64,000 bases of DNA from Paraspadella gotoi (GCA_051294375.1 CM119270.1:10805790-10869789), one strand, 5' to 3'. Shown: positions 23,947 to 38,124, counted from the stretch's first letter. The notes: a model not told the origin generated them from the letters alone. Program-made: numbers and translations.

Positions 23947-26494
23947 GTAAGAGATTTATCCTTTACCTTTGTTTACAATTAAATATCTACTCAGCTGGTA
24001 GGTACTAATTAAAAATTCCTAAACTTTCTCCCTTTGCTTGTATCCAGGTCACCTCAGCGGCCAAAAAGGTCTCTGCTTCGGGGAAGACGTTACGCGAGAC
24101 GAAATCAACATTGACGACGTCTGCAAACTCATTCTGGGAGATGCTAATCTGTATTCGATGTTCAAAGGTAAGTTCAGAATAATTATGCTGCATCTAAGTC
24201 GTTTTTCTGTGTACACGTCTTCTTCTTGTGACAAGATTCTTGTCCAATTCAAAAAAGTTTTGACCTTCATTATTTCCTCAGACACAAAACCGGTGATTTC
24301 CACCTACCCGGTTTCTACTTACCTTTAACCTCATACTTACCCTTAAATTTCCACGATGAAAGGTGCGTAAATCTTAACCCGCGAATTCCCGTCTTTTTAT
24401 TAATATTCGAATCGCCTCCCGATTTTATGAGATCGATCCCGGATCCCTTCTCTTCCTCCACGTTTCCCAATCATCTTTGACCTCCATCCTGTGAAGAATA
24501 AAAAAAAATCTTGAGGCAATTTATAACAGCACGACCCTACCCGATTCTTTTTCTCACATTTCAACCTTACCCAACCAACCTTCTCCCACCTGAAGGAGCA
24601 ATACCATCGTTCGTAAGAAGGCCCCGTCAACTGGAGAAAAAATCCTCCTTTCTAGCGATCGAGCAGCGACTAAGAGCCCGCGCGACGCCCACCTTGTGCC
24701 CACCGGGCACGGTTTGATAATAGCCCCCCCTGTAATTTTTCCTGCCCCTCCTCTCGACGTTACCCGCCGAGAAATTTGGACGAAACTCACCTGAGAAAAA
24801 ATAAAAAGGTCGAAAGGTCGAGGGTCGAAAGTGTAAATCGCGGGAGGAGGGAAATCGTAAAACGTCGCCGATCGTCAAATGTCGACGAGGAAAGGATGGA
24901 GGAAAAGATGGAGGAGGAAGGGATGGAGGAAAAGATGGAGTAGGAAAAGATGAAGGAGAAGATGGAGGAGGAAAGGATGGAGGAAAAGATGGAGGAGGAA
25001 AGGATGGAAGAAAAGATGGAGGAGGAAAGGATGGCGGAAAAGATGGAGGAGGAGAGGATAGAGGAAAGGATATAAAAGAAAATGAAATCAAAAGATGAAG
25101 GAGAAGATCGAGGAGGAACGGATGGAGGAGGAGAGGATGGAGGAAAAGATGGAGGAGGAGAGGATGGAGGAAAAGATGGAGGAGGAGAGGATGGAGGAAA
25201 GGATATAAAAGAAAATGAAATGAAAACAGGAAAGGAGGAAAAAGAATAGAGAAGAGAGCAAAGACGAAAAAAAAAGAGGTATAACGTAGTAAGGAAAACC
25301 AAGGACTAAAAAATGACAGTCTCTTCTCGCTACTTAGGATTTACTCTAAACTCTTATCTTTTCGTCTTTTCCTTTCTTTCATTCCCAAACTCTCTTCCTT
25401 ACATCCTCCTAAACCTATCTATTCCCTTCACTTTTCTCCTCTCTTCTCCCGTAAGCGATGAAGAAAGGTGAGGTTTTGGCGGGTCACGGTCGAGGGAAGG
25501 AATACGTTCGATGGCGACGTCCTTATTGCCTACGGAAGAGGTTTAGGGACAGTTTGACGATGAGGAATTGGTAGAAGCGGAATTGGTGGAAGCGGGAGAA
25601 GCGGAAGCAGTATTGGTAGAAGCGGATTTCATGGAAGCGTGAGAAGCGGAAGCGGTGGATGTGAGATAAAAGGAAAGAGAATGAATGAGAGGAGCGGAAA
25701 GAAAATTAGGAAAACAAAGGTTAAACTAGAAATTTAAATGGAATCGGGAAATTTTAACGTAACGCAAGGAAAGATAAATTAATAGCCAGCGTCTCACAAA
25801 ATCAAATCAGAACCAACATCGAGGAACGTAATGTCAAATATAAAATTATAAAAAGTTAAATTTTAATTAAGAAACGAAAATAATTAATGGGAGGAAACAA
25901 AATTAAAAGATAACAGAATTAATAAGAAGATAAGGCGGAAGTAAGAGAGTGAATGAAGGGAATTCTGTCAGGGACCGAATCTCTCGCGCGCAACGGAAAC
26001 TCAAGGTTGTTTCTTCCGGCGCAGTTCCATTCACCGAGAGTTCGATTCACTTTCCATTCACCCATCGTGAGTATCTCGGTGTCGGTATAGAAAATATTCA
26101 AAACTAATACTTTTCATACAAAACATTTTTTACATATTTTACATTTTTTTTAAACATTTTTTACATTCTACAAGAACTGGCGTACACTCGCCATGTCCAT
26201 CGCGGTTCCCATTGTACGTGGAGGGCGTACTGTATGTATTTTCCAGGCTGGGGATCTTGTATTGTTTCAATCGCAGTCAGTGTCCCGGGCAAAATCTCCT
26301 GCGTGTAGGTGAAGGTCATAATCCGTGTACGCTCCAACGCCCTCGCCTTCGTACGGACAGACGGACGTCGTAACGCGTCGTACGTGGCGGCGATTTTTCG
26401 CGGGAAAAACCTCGGAACCTTTTAACCTTCCAAAATATTATGGTCCCTCGTAAAGAAGGGGGAATCTGAATTCGGCCCTACTATGGAGGGGAGA

Positions 26495-26556
<62 letters not shown>

Positions 26557-27294
26557 AGTGTGTGTGTGTGTATGGATGACAAGTAGAAGGGAAATAAAAT
26601 GAAGAGGATTGAGGAGAAAAGGGCTGGAGCAAAGTTACTTAGGGAAAAGAGTCAGAAGAAAACAGTGAGGGTTGGGAGGAAAGAAATAAAAAGAATATTT
26701 GAATAGCGGGAGGGAGATATATTTGATGGGAGGGAGGCAGAAAGAGAGCGAGATGACATTAAATGGGATAAAACTAAGATTAGTAATATGAAAAAGGAAT
26801 TTTAATTGGTATAGAGGATGAAGATAAGTAATTGCACAAAAAATGAGAGGCGATAAAGATATGGAAGGAGAAAGAAGGGAAGAAAAATTGCGAGAAAGTA
26901 AAACCAAATAATAGAATGAATTGTTTTTGATTTTCTTTTTTTTTAGAGTGAGGTGGCGAATACCCATAGGAAAAACGACGGTTGCGGCGGCGGCTGCGTT
27001 GAACTCACCCTTTCCACTTCTGAGGGTGAGAAGTTTAAACGTTGGCCGTAACCCAAGGAGGAATTTCAGTCTAAAGTCGGTTCGATGTAATTTCTTACGA
27101 GAATGTTGTTAACATTTTTGTGAATAAGATGTAAAAATACGGAGTTCATACTCAATCGCTGTTTCCGTCAAATCACCCATCCTTCCAAAATCTTATATAT
27201 CCCGTTTGCCGTCATATTTCCAGTTTTATTTTATTCACGACGGTAAAGGTTTCATAATTATGGTCTTCGTCGTCGCAGTTATCGTCACCATTTT

Positions 27295-27339
<45 letters not shown>

Positions 27340-28526
27340 AGATTTTCAGTTCCTGACCCAGTTTCGATTCCGTCCCTTGGAGACGGTGAGAGTTTTCCGC
27401 CGTGAACGTGAAAGAAAACATCGCTGCGAAGATGAATGGATTTGAAGCGGTGAGAGCTGCTTCGAGCGAATCCCGCGAAAATGAATAGAGTCAGCGAGTT
27501 AAATATGAATAAAATGAATAAAAGATTTTAATAACCTAAAAATAAATGAAAATTCAATGAAAAATATGAATAAAATAAGTTTCTTGATTTTGTTCATGAT
27601 TTTGGCATTGAGTTTTTGGAGAAAAGGAATTACTGGCCATTTCAAAAGTACTATTATTAAAGTATTATTATTATCATCATCATCATAATCATCACCATCA
27701 CCATCTCCATTGACGTTTTCACCAGCATAATCCCCTCCTCTTAACTTCCTCCGTCCCCCGGTCAGTGTCTCAGTCACCATGGCAACGCAGAGAATCCATT
27801 GTTGTCGGATGATAGTTTCACCTAACGACACCCAAAGGGCTGAAAGGGAAAAAAATGGAAAAATAGAGGGGGAAAGGGCAGTGAAGAAAAAATGACACGA
27901 ACGGGAAATGGCAAAAATGGACGAAAAGGTCAAAAATCATATGAGAGTGACAAAACGACTAAAAAATTTTAGAAAAATTAGTAAAATACCATGATAAAAA
28001 TATAAACAAAAACGGAAAACGATTAAAAACAAGATTAACAGAATAAGGGGAAAAAAAATAAAAGAACAAAAAAAATATCAGATCATTTTTGACCAGTATT
28101 ACTAGACAAAGTAGAATAGTTTTTGTTTTCTTTTTACAACGTTTTATAAAGTAAAAAGAAAACAAAAACTCCTCAACTTTTTCTACTAATTTCGAAACAA
28201 CGAAATGAATGGAAATTATCCCACCAGTATTACTAAAATATAAACGTCACGGGAAAAATAAGAGATATAATTTTAAAAAAAAAATTTAATTAAGTAAAAC
28301 GTTTGAACTTAGTAAACGGTTTATATGAACTAATATGAAGACGTTCAAAGACAAAAAAACAAGAGAAGAAAAGAAGGAAAAAAATAAAATTATCAAGAAA
28401 AAGAGGAGGAAAGAGAAGAAAAGTGGGTCTCTGGGCGAGAAAAAATCTTTTTCCGTAATTCATTCCATCGGCAGTTATTCGCTGGCTTCTGTGATGGAGA
28501 ACGCCTCTCGGACAAAAACTATGGCT

Positions 28527-28584
<58 letters not shown>

Positions 28585-30449
28585 GAAGACAGAGAGAGTA
28601 AAAAGTCCATTTGGCTTCTCTGTCATGGACTGCCCCTTGCTTACAGTTACCAACTTATCAGTTCCCTTCATGTGGCTTTCTTCCAACAACAGACGACCAA
28701 TTAACAGGAAAACTTGCTTTGAGGTTTGAGCTCTTAAAGCCCTGAGCTCTTCTTCTGTGGGGAAAACTTGTTACCTCTTACCAATTCCAAATATATATAA
28801 ACTTCCATTCACCCATTCACGTCAGGAAACTTACCCCGATCCTTTCCGCAGAGACCTCCTCCGCCATCCCCTGTCCCTTCAAACCGCCTTACCAATTCAC
28901 CTACGACGACGGCTACCAAGTCTGCGACAACCGGGACTCCAGGATCGACTCTTGCGCAGACGACACCAAAGTCATCTTCAGGCAAAAGTCTTGTCCGGAT
29001 TGGAAGGAGCAGCCGCCGCACGGTGAGTGAGGAGGGAAGGGTGAAAGGGGCGGGAAAGGGGGGAGTTGGGGTTGGGGAGGTGTTGAGAAGGGTTTTTTGG
29101 TGGTTGATGTTGGACTGAGGCGAAGACAATGCTACTTAAACTGACAGTCGGACACAATGTCACATTTTCTTAAAAAAGCCGTGCGCCTCTATCTTCGATT
29201 AAAAAAAAAAATGTCGTGGAAAAGATAGGGAAAAAAAAACTTGGTTAAGCGAAGACCATTAAGGGCGGGTAATATCTCACCCAAGACTCGACCGTCGTTG
29301 GCGAGATGGACGGGAAAAAATGGCGGATTCTATGGTGGCTCATTATTAATTTTTTTTTTGTTTCTTTCGTTGTTTCTATTTAAATGATCTCGATTTCCCT
29401 CTCTGAGGTTTTTTTATTATTTTACCATAATATTTATTTTCAAAACTTTCATATATACTCGCTTTCTTGCATCTGAAACATAAAACAAGCAAAGTCGAAC
29501 GGATTTTAAGTGACACTTCAACATACAACCCTTTTAATTGGCAGCATTGGCGAAAATAATGAAGAAAAGGGGTATGAGGTATGAGGCAGCCATAAAATAA
29601 CGAATAAAAGGGGTATGAGGTATGAGGCATGAGGTATGAGCCATAAACGCCATCTCGTTTTTCACTCATAAAGTTGATCTCATTCTCTCTTTCCTATCGA
29701 ACTTTTTTCTTCTGAAAAAATTCATTTTCCTGAGTAGTTTTTCATCTCTAAAAGGCCATCCTGCCTTCTTTTCATCTCTAAAAGGCCATCCTGCCTTCTT
29801 TTCATCTCTAAAAGGCCATCCTGCCTTCTTTTCATCTCTAAAAGACCATCCTGCCTTGTTTTCATCTCTAAAAGGCCATCCTGCCTTTTTTTTTCATCTC
29901 TAAAAGGCCATCCTTCCCTCTTTTTCATCTCTAAAAGACCATCCTGCCTTCTTTGCATCTCTAAAAGCCATTCTGCCTTCTTTTCATCTCTAAAAGGCCA
30001 TCCTACCCTCTTTTCATCTCTAAAAGGCCATCCTACCCTCTTTTCATCTCTAAAAGGGCCATCCTGCCTTCTTTTCATCTCTAAAAGGCCATTCTGCCTT
30101 CTATTGAGAAACCTTTCTTAGGTTTATTAGTTTCTCATTTTTTCTCCTTTTTCACATTAGTTTTATAATCATCATCGTATGATTTGGTTTTCGTCGTCAT
30201 TACTCATGTAAGCATTTTTTTTTTTTTTTGGCCCACCCAACATATTTTATTTGTTTCCTCTCAAACCCATCCCCGTCCTACGTCCCGCCGAAAAAAAATA
30301 CCGCCATTTTTTTTATATCGTAGGAGTTTACTATACTAGTAGCACATTCTTTTCTGCCGATTTTGGTGCGTACATTTGCATTAGTTTAAACTTGAATGTC
30401 CTGTAGTAAGCATAACCCGTCTCGGTTCGGCTTTAACTGTCAGCTCATT

Positions 30450-30497
<48 letters not shown>

Positions 30498-31980
30498 CAT
30501 TTCCCCCCCCAACCTCTGCTTTCACTAACAACTAAAGCGGCTATAGAATTTGGCAGATTTGAAGCCCCACTTTCCGAGTCTCCCCCACCCCAGCCCTCCA
30601 CTTCATCCATCTTAGGATTGCTTTTCTCCCATTTTTCATCTTTATTCTCTTTTCGTTAAATTACATTAGTAGAATTCCATCTACTTCTCTCTATAAGTAA
30701 AAAAGATAACCGGAGACAGATAATATGTTCATGTGTCGAGTTGTCATTTATGCATAATAGTTTGGTTGTAAAATATGAATAGCGTAAATCTATTTAAATA
30801 TTCGTGTGAAGAATAATAGTTTCATACATTAACTTTCTCTACTTAATCCGTTGGTTTCATATTTCCAGTGGTGATGGATAAAAAAAGCGTTTTGCGTTCA
30901 GAGCCTGTTCTCGTGATAGCTTTTAACCATGGTGATCGCGCTATATTTTTTTCAGCTCGTCTTCTTACAAAACAAATATCATTTATTCTCCTGTCAATTG
31001 TATGAACGAACATTGACATTTTTTAGTTTGATTCATTATTTCTTTCTCATAAAAAACGTAAAATATTAAACGTAAAACCGAAAGAAGGAAGAGGAGGGAA
31101 ATATAGAAGAGGAAGAGGAGTCATAAAAGGAGCAGGAGGAGCTTTTTCATTTCCCGTCTCTTTTCTTGGATAAAAGAACAAAAGAACAAAAGAAAGAAAA
31201 AAAAAGAACGAAAAATAGAAGGAAAAAAGAAGAGAAAGAAAAAAACGAATTAAAAAGAAAAAAAAATTAAACAAAAGGGAAACGAAGTTGCAAACTATTA
31301 ATAAACGAGACGGTATTGCTGTTGCAAAAGAGAACGACCGTTATAACGACGACGAAAACGACGGCATTGATGATGACGAAGACGACAACGCTCTAACGAC
31401 TATGACAACGACCGAACGACCTCTTCGTCAATAAAAAGACGACGACGAAAACGACAACGACAACGACGATGTCGTCTCACGCGCTATAGTCTTTCATTTC
31501 GGAGCGAGGCTTAACAATTTTTCGAACTGATTCTCTTTGACGTCAATTGCGCCTCGTTTGACGTTATTCATCCGCCCCGTTCGACGTCCGAAAGCGTCAC
31601 CGATGACGTTCATCCGGCCGTTTTGTCGTCGTTGTTTTCCACGCGTGGCGTGGCTTCGTTCAAGCGTCATTGTCGTCGGCGTCACCAGCGTCGACGGGTG
31701 AACAAAAGAACAAAGCTACGCGCGAAAATCATTCGAACGACGAAACTTTTGAAAGGACTTGGAAGTGCGCCCCTTGTGGCTGTACTTAATTCGCTGCTCT
31801 ATGGCAGACGACTCCTGTATGGAGCTGCCCACGCGACTTGTCCACGAGTCAAAAAAACTTTGTTTACTCTCCTTATCTTTTAACTTTCGATGGCTCAATC
31901 TGGCGCCGACAGTTTACCACCTCCTTACCTACCAGCTCCAACACTAACGCAAGTCTCTCTCTCATCTCTCTCTCTCTCTT

Positions 31981-32039
<59 letters not shown>

Positions 32040-35000
32040 TCTCCTCTCTCTTCTCTCTTCTCTCTCCTTTCTCGTCGTTATTTCCTTCTTTTCTCTCTCC
32101 TTCTTTCTTCACTCCTCTCCTTCTCGCCTCCCGTCGACGGCGAAAGAGGGATTAATTGAAAGAGCGAAGAGTTTCATTCAAAATTCAGCGACGACTCGGG
32201 GAGGAAAGGGGGGGGCGGTGGCGAAGCAAATGGTGGGTTAATTCCCAGGTCGGGGGCAGAAGCAAACTATGAGAGGCAGCTATAGATTTTAAGCAAATAA
32301 GGAGTCTGGCAACATAATGGGACAGTGGTATAACGCGGGGAAGAAAATAACTAGAGGAGAAAAACTAAAGTAGTTTGGTGAGGAATTTAGGTTGGTTTCT
32401 TGGTGACAAGAAAGGTTGGTTATCTGTCGTCGATTCTATGCGGAAGGAATTGGAAGGAAAAGAAGGTAAACAAAAACGTTTTACTCTGACCTGGATGATG
32501 AGGAAATTAGAATTCGAGTTTGAATCAAAGCCCAAGTCTTTTTCTGTTAAGGCTCGAATTGAGTTTCTCTATAAAGCAAATCCTCATTGATTCCATTGTC
32601 GACCTCAATCGGTGAACGTCAACGACGATCACGGATTTCACAAAAACAAATTTAAAAAAAGTTAAACAAAAGATCCTTTCTACGGCGTTGTAGTATAGAC
32701 AAACACTTTTTTCGAAAGGTAAGTTAAGTTTGTTAAGTTCTGTTGTGGAAGGTTGGTTTTGTGTTTCGTCTGTTTTTAATATTTAATATTAATATTAATA
32801 TATAATAAGCTATCTTGCCGCTGACTTTGGGCAGGCTTTGGTGCTTTAAGGCCTCCATCACTCTTACAAGATAATGACAGATATTTTACTTTGCGTTGGT
32901 ATTAATCTTAAGCTACTGTTTCGTAGCTTTGAGTTGACTGGCTAAGTTTGGCAAGTTTGACTGTTGGTATCCAATTTAAAATTGGCAACGAGCGACCCAA
33001 AACTTTTTAGTCTGAACCCAGCTCCCCCCGGGCCCAAGCCCGTCCGTACCGAGCGCGAGCAGACAAAGCTTTTCGACTCTCAGACTCAGTTTCAGCAATT
33101 AGTATGTCGATCGCATTCTCCCAGTCGAAAATGAGAGAGAATGAGAGCTCTAAAACCGGTTTCAAGTAAAATTAAAAATATTCCTCCTAGTCCTATCAGT
33201 CTCTCGCACTAGCTCCTCACTCCGCGCTACTGAATAATATTATTCCTAGGTAATCTAACTACAACTGCTCTTAAGAATAAAAGCTTCCTAATACGATTGT
33301 AAAAGTGAGACTAAGCTAGTATACATCTGACGGCATTACTGCATTACTATGTCTCTGCGCCTAACTTATTTAAAACCACCTCTTGTGAGTAAAAACCTAC
33401 ATAATCTTACACCATATAGAATAGTTGCATCTTGCTATGGATGATTTAATATATTTTCTGTTAAGATGCATGACAGCCAGATAAATTTAAATTACCAGAC
33501 ATAAATTAACACATCCTTTCAGCGACTGCTACCCACTTGACACTATGAAGCACATAGTAAGATAGGGGTCTGTGACAGCAGATAAGAGAAATTTCATCAC
33601 AGACCCATCGCCTACCACCTGATATTCCACTAACACTATGAATCCATAGTTAATAATGTGTGGAACGAAAGCAAATGCATTAGTCCAATATTCATAATCT
33701 CAATATTCCAAAAGGCCTACGCCTACACACACTGTAACCCCCACACTAATAGAAATACATGCAAGCATTAAAACTGATAGCCCAATAAAGGCTAAGGCCC
33801 TGCGAGAAAACAGATTCCAGAAAGAATTAGATGTTTATACATCATCAAGGCCCATACGTCTACCCACTGTTAACACCACTACACTTTATCTCAAAGCATA
33901 CAAACAAGATAGCTCCAAGGATATAAGAGCTACGAGGTTTGCTAAATAGAAGTTGATGCAAGACAAACATGCCAAAAACAAAATTTCATTCATATTGGGC
34001 ACGTCCGTGGGGCGTAGCCCGACTGCTAACCACTACACACTATTGTAAGCCTTTAGGTAAGGGTGATGGACAGCAGGAACAATTTACAATTACGAGCCCA
34101 TCTCTTGAGCTACACCACCAGATAATTCCAGCTACGCGCGGGAACATTCTGTCCTATGATCGCCCATCACCGTAAGTGGACAAAGCCTCAGGAAATTGAA
34201 GATTTGCATTCATCAGCCTCTTGCTAACCCACCTGCTCAAATCCACAGGTGAGCACTATGATGAGCCTATAGTGTAAGTGCAGGTGGACAGCATGAAGAA
34301 AATTTGGATTACATACAGCCTCGCTACCCACCTGTAACCATCACCAGACTCATGAAAAAAAAGCCCCCATAGTAAGTGGCTGGACCAACGCAAGAAGTAG
34401 AATTTCTATACAGCACTCGTCTACGCCACCGAGCTGGGGTAGAGCGTCCACTGCGTAGAGGCTGGCCTCATGGGCTTCAGCTTGATATGCAATCCTAAGC
34501 TTTAATGACCTTAGCCATGGCACTCTGCGACTCATGAACCAGTTAAGTTAGGTGGACAGCAAGACACCTAAATACATTTTCATACAAGTGCCTCGGCTTA
34601 ACCCACCTGTAAACCCGACTGACTTCCACTATTGAAGCCATTCATGCTGTGATAGTGAAGTACTTAAGTGACGCGTTGCGACAGTCCAGAATAATTCGAT
34701 ACCAGACACCTCGCTACCCACCTGTAAACCACTACACTCATGAAGCCATGATGAGAGTCAGTAGTGTTGGTATCAGAGAGAATCTCGTACACTCCGTCAC
34801 TACAATCGCAACGCATATCATAATTGGCAATTTAAGCCCACAACCCACCCACCTCCTCAATAATTTTTGTATTTGATTTTATCTAATTTAGCAAAAAGCG
34901 ATTTATCCTCTGGAACTATGTTATAGATTGAAAAGTAATTGCATATTATACCACTTACATTTTAGCTTTGAATGTACTTCACATTCATTATTATGCGTTT

Positions 35001-38000
35001 TAATGCTTAGAATGCACCCATATCTAATTAATATGCTCATCTCTATAAACATGTAAGTTTCCTAAGATTTTTTTTATTCTTCCATTTCTTAAAAATATAA
35101 TACTACAATATGCCAAATTAGAGTTATAAATACTCAAAGCCGTTTTTACAATTAATGCAAAATACAGTCCAGAGAACAATTTTTATTTAACAAACCCGTT
35201 AAGAAAAATTTATTAAGAAAGGATAATACTAAAAATATTAGACCATGAGAGACTGAGAAAAGGCAGGGATTTTTAATATTAACGGCTTTTTTAACTAAAA
35301 AATTATAATGTAATTTACTTCGATTCGTTGTTGTTGGCTAAGTTTTAGTTACAACGTTTTTTACTTATTAAAAACAAAACGCCGTTAAATTAAACAAAAA
35401 TAACGGGACATATTTTCGTCTCTGATGAGCAGCCTTCTTCAGCGCGAAAAATATTGATTTTGTAAAAAATAGTTTTTCACAAAATTTGAAGAAGAGCGAG
35501 CAGAGAAGAGCAGAAGGAGGCATGAGAACGAGGGAGGGACAGCAGATAAAGCTTTTTTTTCCAACAAAAAATTATAAAAGTGTCCAGTGCAGGGAGAGTT
35601 GGAAGAGAAATGCAAATTATCAAATTGTATGCAGGATACACTTAACTGTCCTCAAACCTATCAAACTGTCCTTTCTCAATTCTTTGTTGCGATACTTTTA
35701 TCTTTGTTCTTCTCCTTCTCTCGTTCTCTCTCTCTCTCTCTCTATCGAGCCTACCGGCCGCGAAGCCGTGTTCAGGCTCGATTATTGAGCGCTTCTTTGT
35801 GGGACGTAGTCCGTCGTCGTCGTCGGCGTCACGCCATTTTATATAAAAACTACCTACGGCTTTGTATATTTTAGGCTGGGACTTACCGATTTTTTTTTTT
35901 AAATAAAAAACTATTTATAAATTACAATGAAGTTTTATTTATCAAATTTGAAAAAATAATTTTCGCGGTCAACGATTATTATTATACGGACATGTTTTCG
36001 ACCTCTTCATCTTCGAGATGTCTTCATCAGCCAGCGGGTAATGATGCGATTAACAAATTTGTGTAAAAGAAGGTGAGAGAGAGAGAATGAGAGAGAAGCA
36101 GAGAGAGAGAGCAGAGAGCGGCTAAAAGTTTCCAACAACGAAGATAGTAGGTTAACATAGAATGAGTACCAGTTTGAGTTTGAGGACAGATCAGCTGCTG
36201 AAAAGAAGTGAAATGGTCAATTGGTGAAAGATGAGCGAGAGCACGAGACGACAGAAGGAGAGAGAAAGGCGTTAAAAGTAGTTAAACTCACCCATTAGTT
36301 TTAAACTTATTCCTTGTTGTACATTACATAATGTATTTATTTTGTCTCTCCCTGTTTCTCTCTCTCTCCCTTCTTCCTTCTGTCTCTCTCTCTTTCTCTT
36401 TTCACCAATTGACCATTTCACTTCTTTTCAACAACTGATCTGTTCTTCAACTCAAACTGTACTACATTCTTTAACCACTATTTCTCCAGACCATGTGTTG
36501 GAAACTTTTAGCCCTCTCTCTCTCTCTCCTCTTCTCTCTCTCTCTCTCTCTCCCTTCTTTACACAAATTTGTTAATGCATCATTTACCGCTGATGAAGCA
36601 CTTCGGAAATGAAGCAGTCGAAACATGTCCGTTTATAATAAATAAAATCTTTTGACGAAAAAATATTTTTCCCAAAACTTGTTAAATCTGCTATATCTCA
36701 ACGCAAAAGCCCGACAAGGCATTAATACAAGAAGTTTTATAAAAAACTGTGCTGTGCATTCATATTAAGTAAAAATTTAGAATGGCTTCTCATCTTGACA
36801 ATAGCCTCTAAAATTTTTCATATTGCATTTGGACTTCAAGTATTTTTTGCGTTTGAATTTCCCACTTCATAATATTTACATACAATATGCCAAATGAGAT
36901 TATAGTACTCTTTTATAATATCAAATTAGTATATAGAAATGCTTTAATCTAATTTACATTATTGCAGTATATAGTAATATTGAAGAGAAATTCAAAAAAA
37001 AATTTTAAATCTTATAATAAAAATGGGGGAAATCAAAGAGAGAAGCCTATATATAATTTTAATACAAAATAATAAAATAAACTTTTTTTTACAAGCTATG
37101 ATCTGGGCCGCAGAAAAAAATTGTAAAAATTTCAAATTTGTAAACAATTGTAACTTTTTTTTTTCTCTTCTTTTATTTCTCTTTTAAGATTATATATAAA
37201 TTTTTTCTTCTTATTTTGTCAGTTTGCTGGCCTTTTTTTTCTAAACCCTTTTAAAAAACAAGTTCAGGCTCTGCAGTGACTGTTTCAGTTGCCTTCCAGC
37301 GGCTTGTCCAGCCTATCTCTGTTTCTGTCTGTCTTTCTCTTTCTGTCTCTCTCTCTCGTAGATCTCTGCCGTGATCGTTTTTTAAAATAAAAATGTTGAA
37401 TATTTTTCCTTTTTTTAAAAATTTATTATCGCCATTATTTCGCGATTTTTCTTCAATGCAAATATCCAAATTCAACATCCGAGATTTTCGTGGATTTATT
37501 CACTTTCTTCTCTCTCTCTTTCCAATCTCTCCTCTCTTTCTCTCTATCTTTCACCAAACACGGCATTTGCTTGTTTTTATTTATGCATGATTGATTCATT
37601 GAGTCAATGATATGACTACTCATCGCCAGTCAATGAATGACTATCATCTTTATCAAAATGAATGATTATCATCACATCAATGAATGGACTATCATTGCAT
37701 CAACCATTTGGTATAGTATCACATCAATACATGGTAATTCATAACAAATCGAAATCAGTTGGTTTATCATCGCAATCAATTATTGGTTATCATCGCATCA
37801 ATATTCGCGTTAATCATCGCAATCAATCTGGTTATCTTCATCGCACCAATATTTGGTCTATCATGAAGAAGGCTCGTCCTATTCTTTTAAGATTTTTTTG
37901 TCTCTCTTCTCTCTCTCTCTTCTCTCTTTTCTTCTCTTTTCTCTCTCTTTCTCTCTCTTTCTCTCTTTCTTTCTCTTAATGATTATTCCAAAAAGCCACG

Positions 38001-38086
38001 AGGCTTTAAAGTTTCGCAATCTGTCTCTCCTCTCTCTCTCTCTCTCTCCATCTCTTTTTTTTTCTCTCTCCTCTCTCTCTCTCTCT

Positions 38087-38124
<38 letters not shown>

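Noticed and set aside
26937-27026. Candidate exon after a polypyrimidine-AG with an alanine run
   Set aside because: No family match, and exon 2 to exon 3 already join perfectly in phase without it.
29722-30078. 118-residue minus-strand frame with 10-residue repeats as a gene
   Set aside because: Fully explained by a 30-bp minisatellite; no flanking coding sequence or splice context.
32375-32590. 71-residue open frame with mixed composition
   Set aside because: No recognised domain, no splice or promoter context, short; could be a relic, but not supportable.
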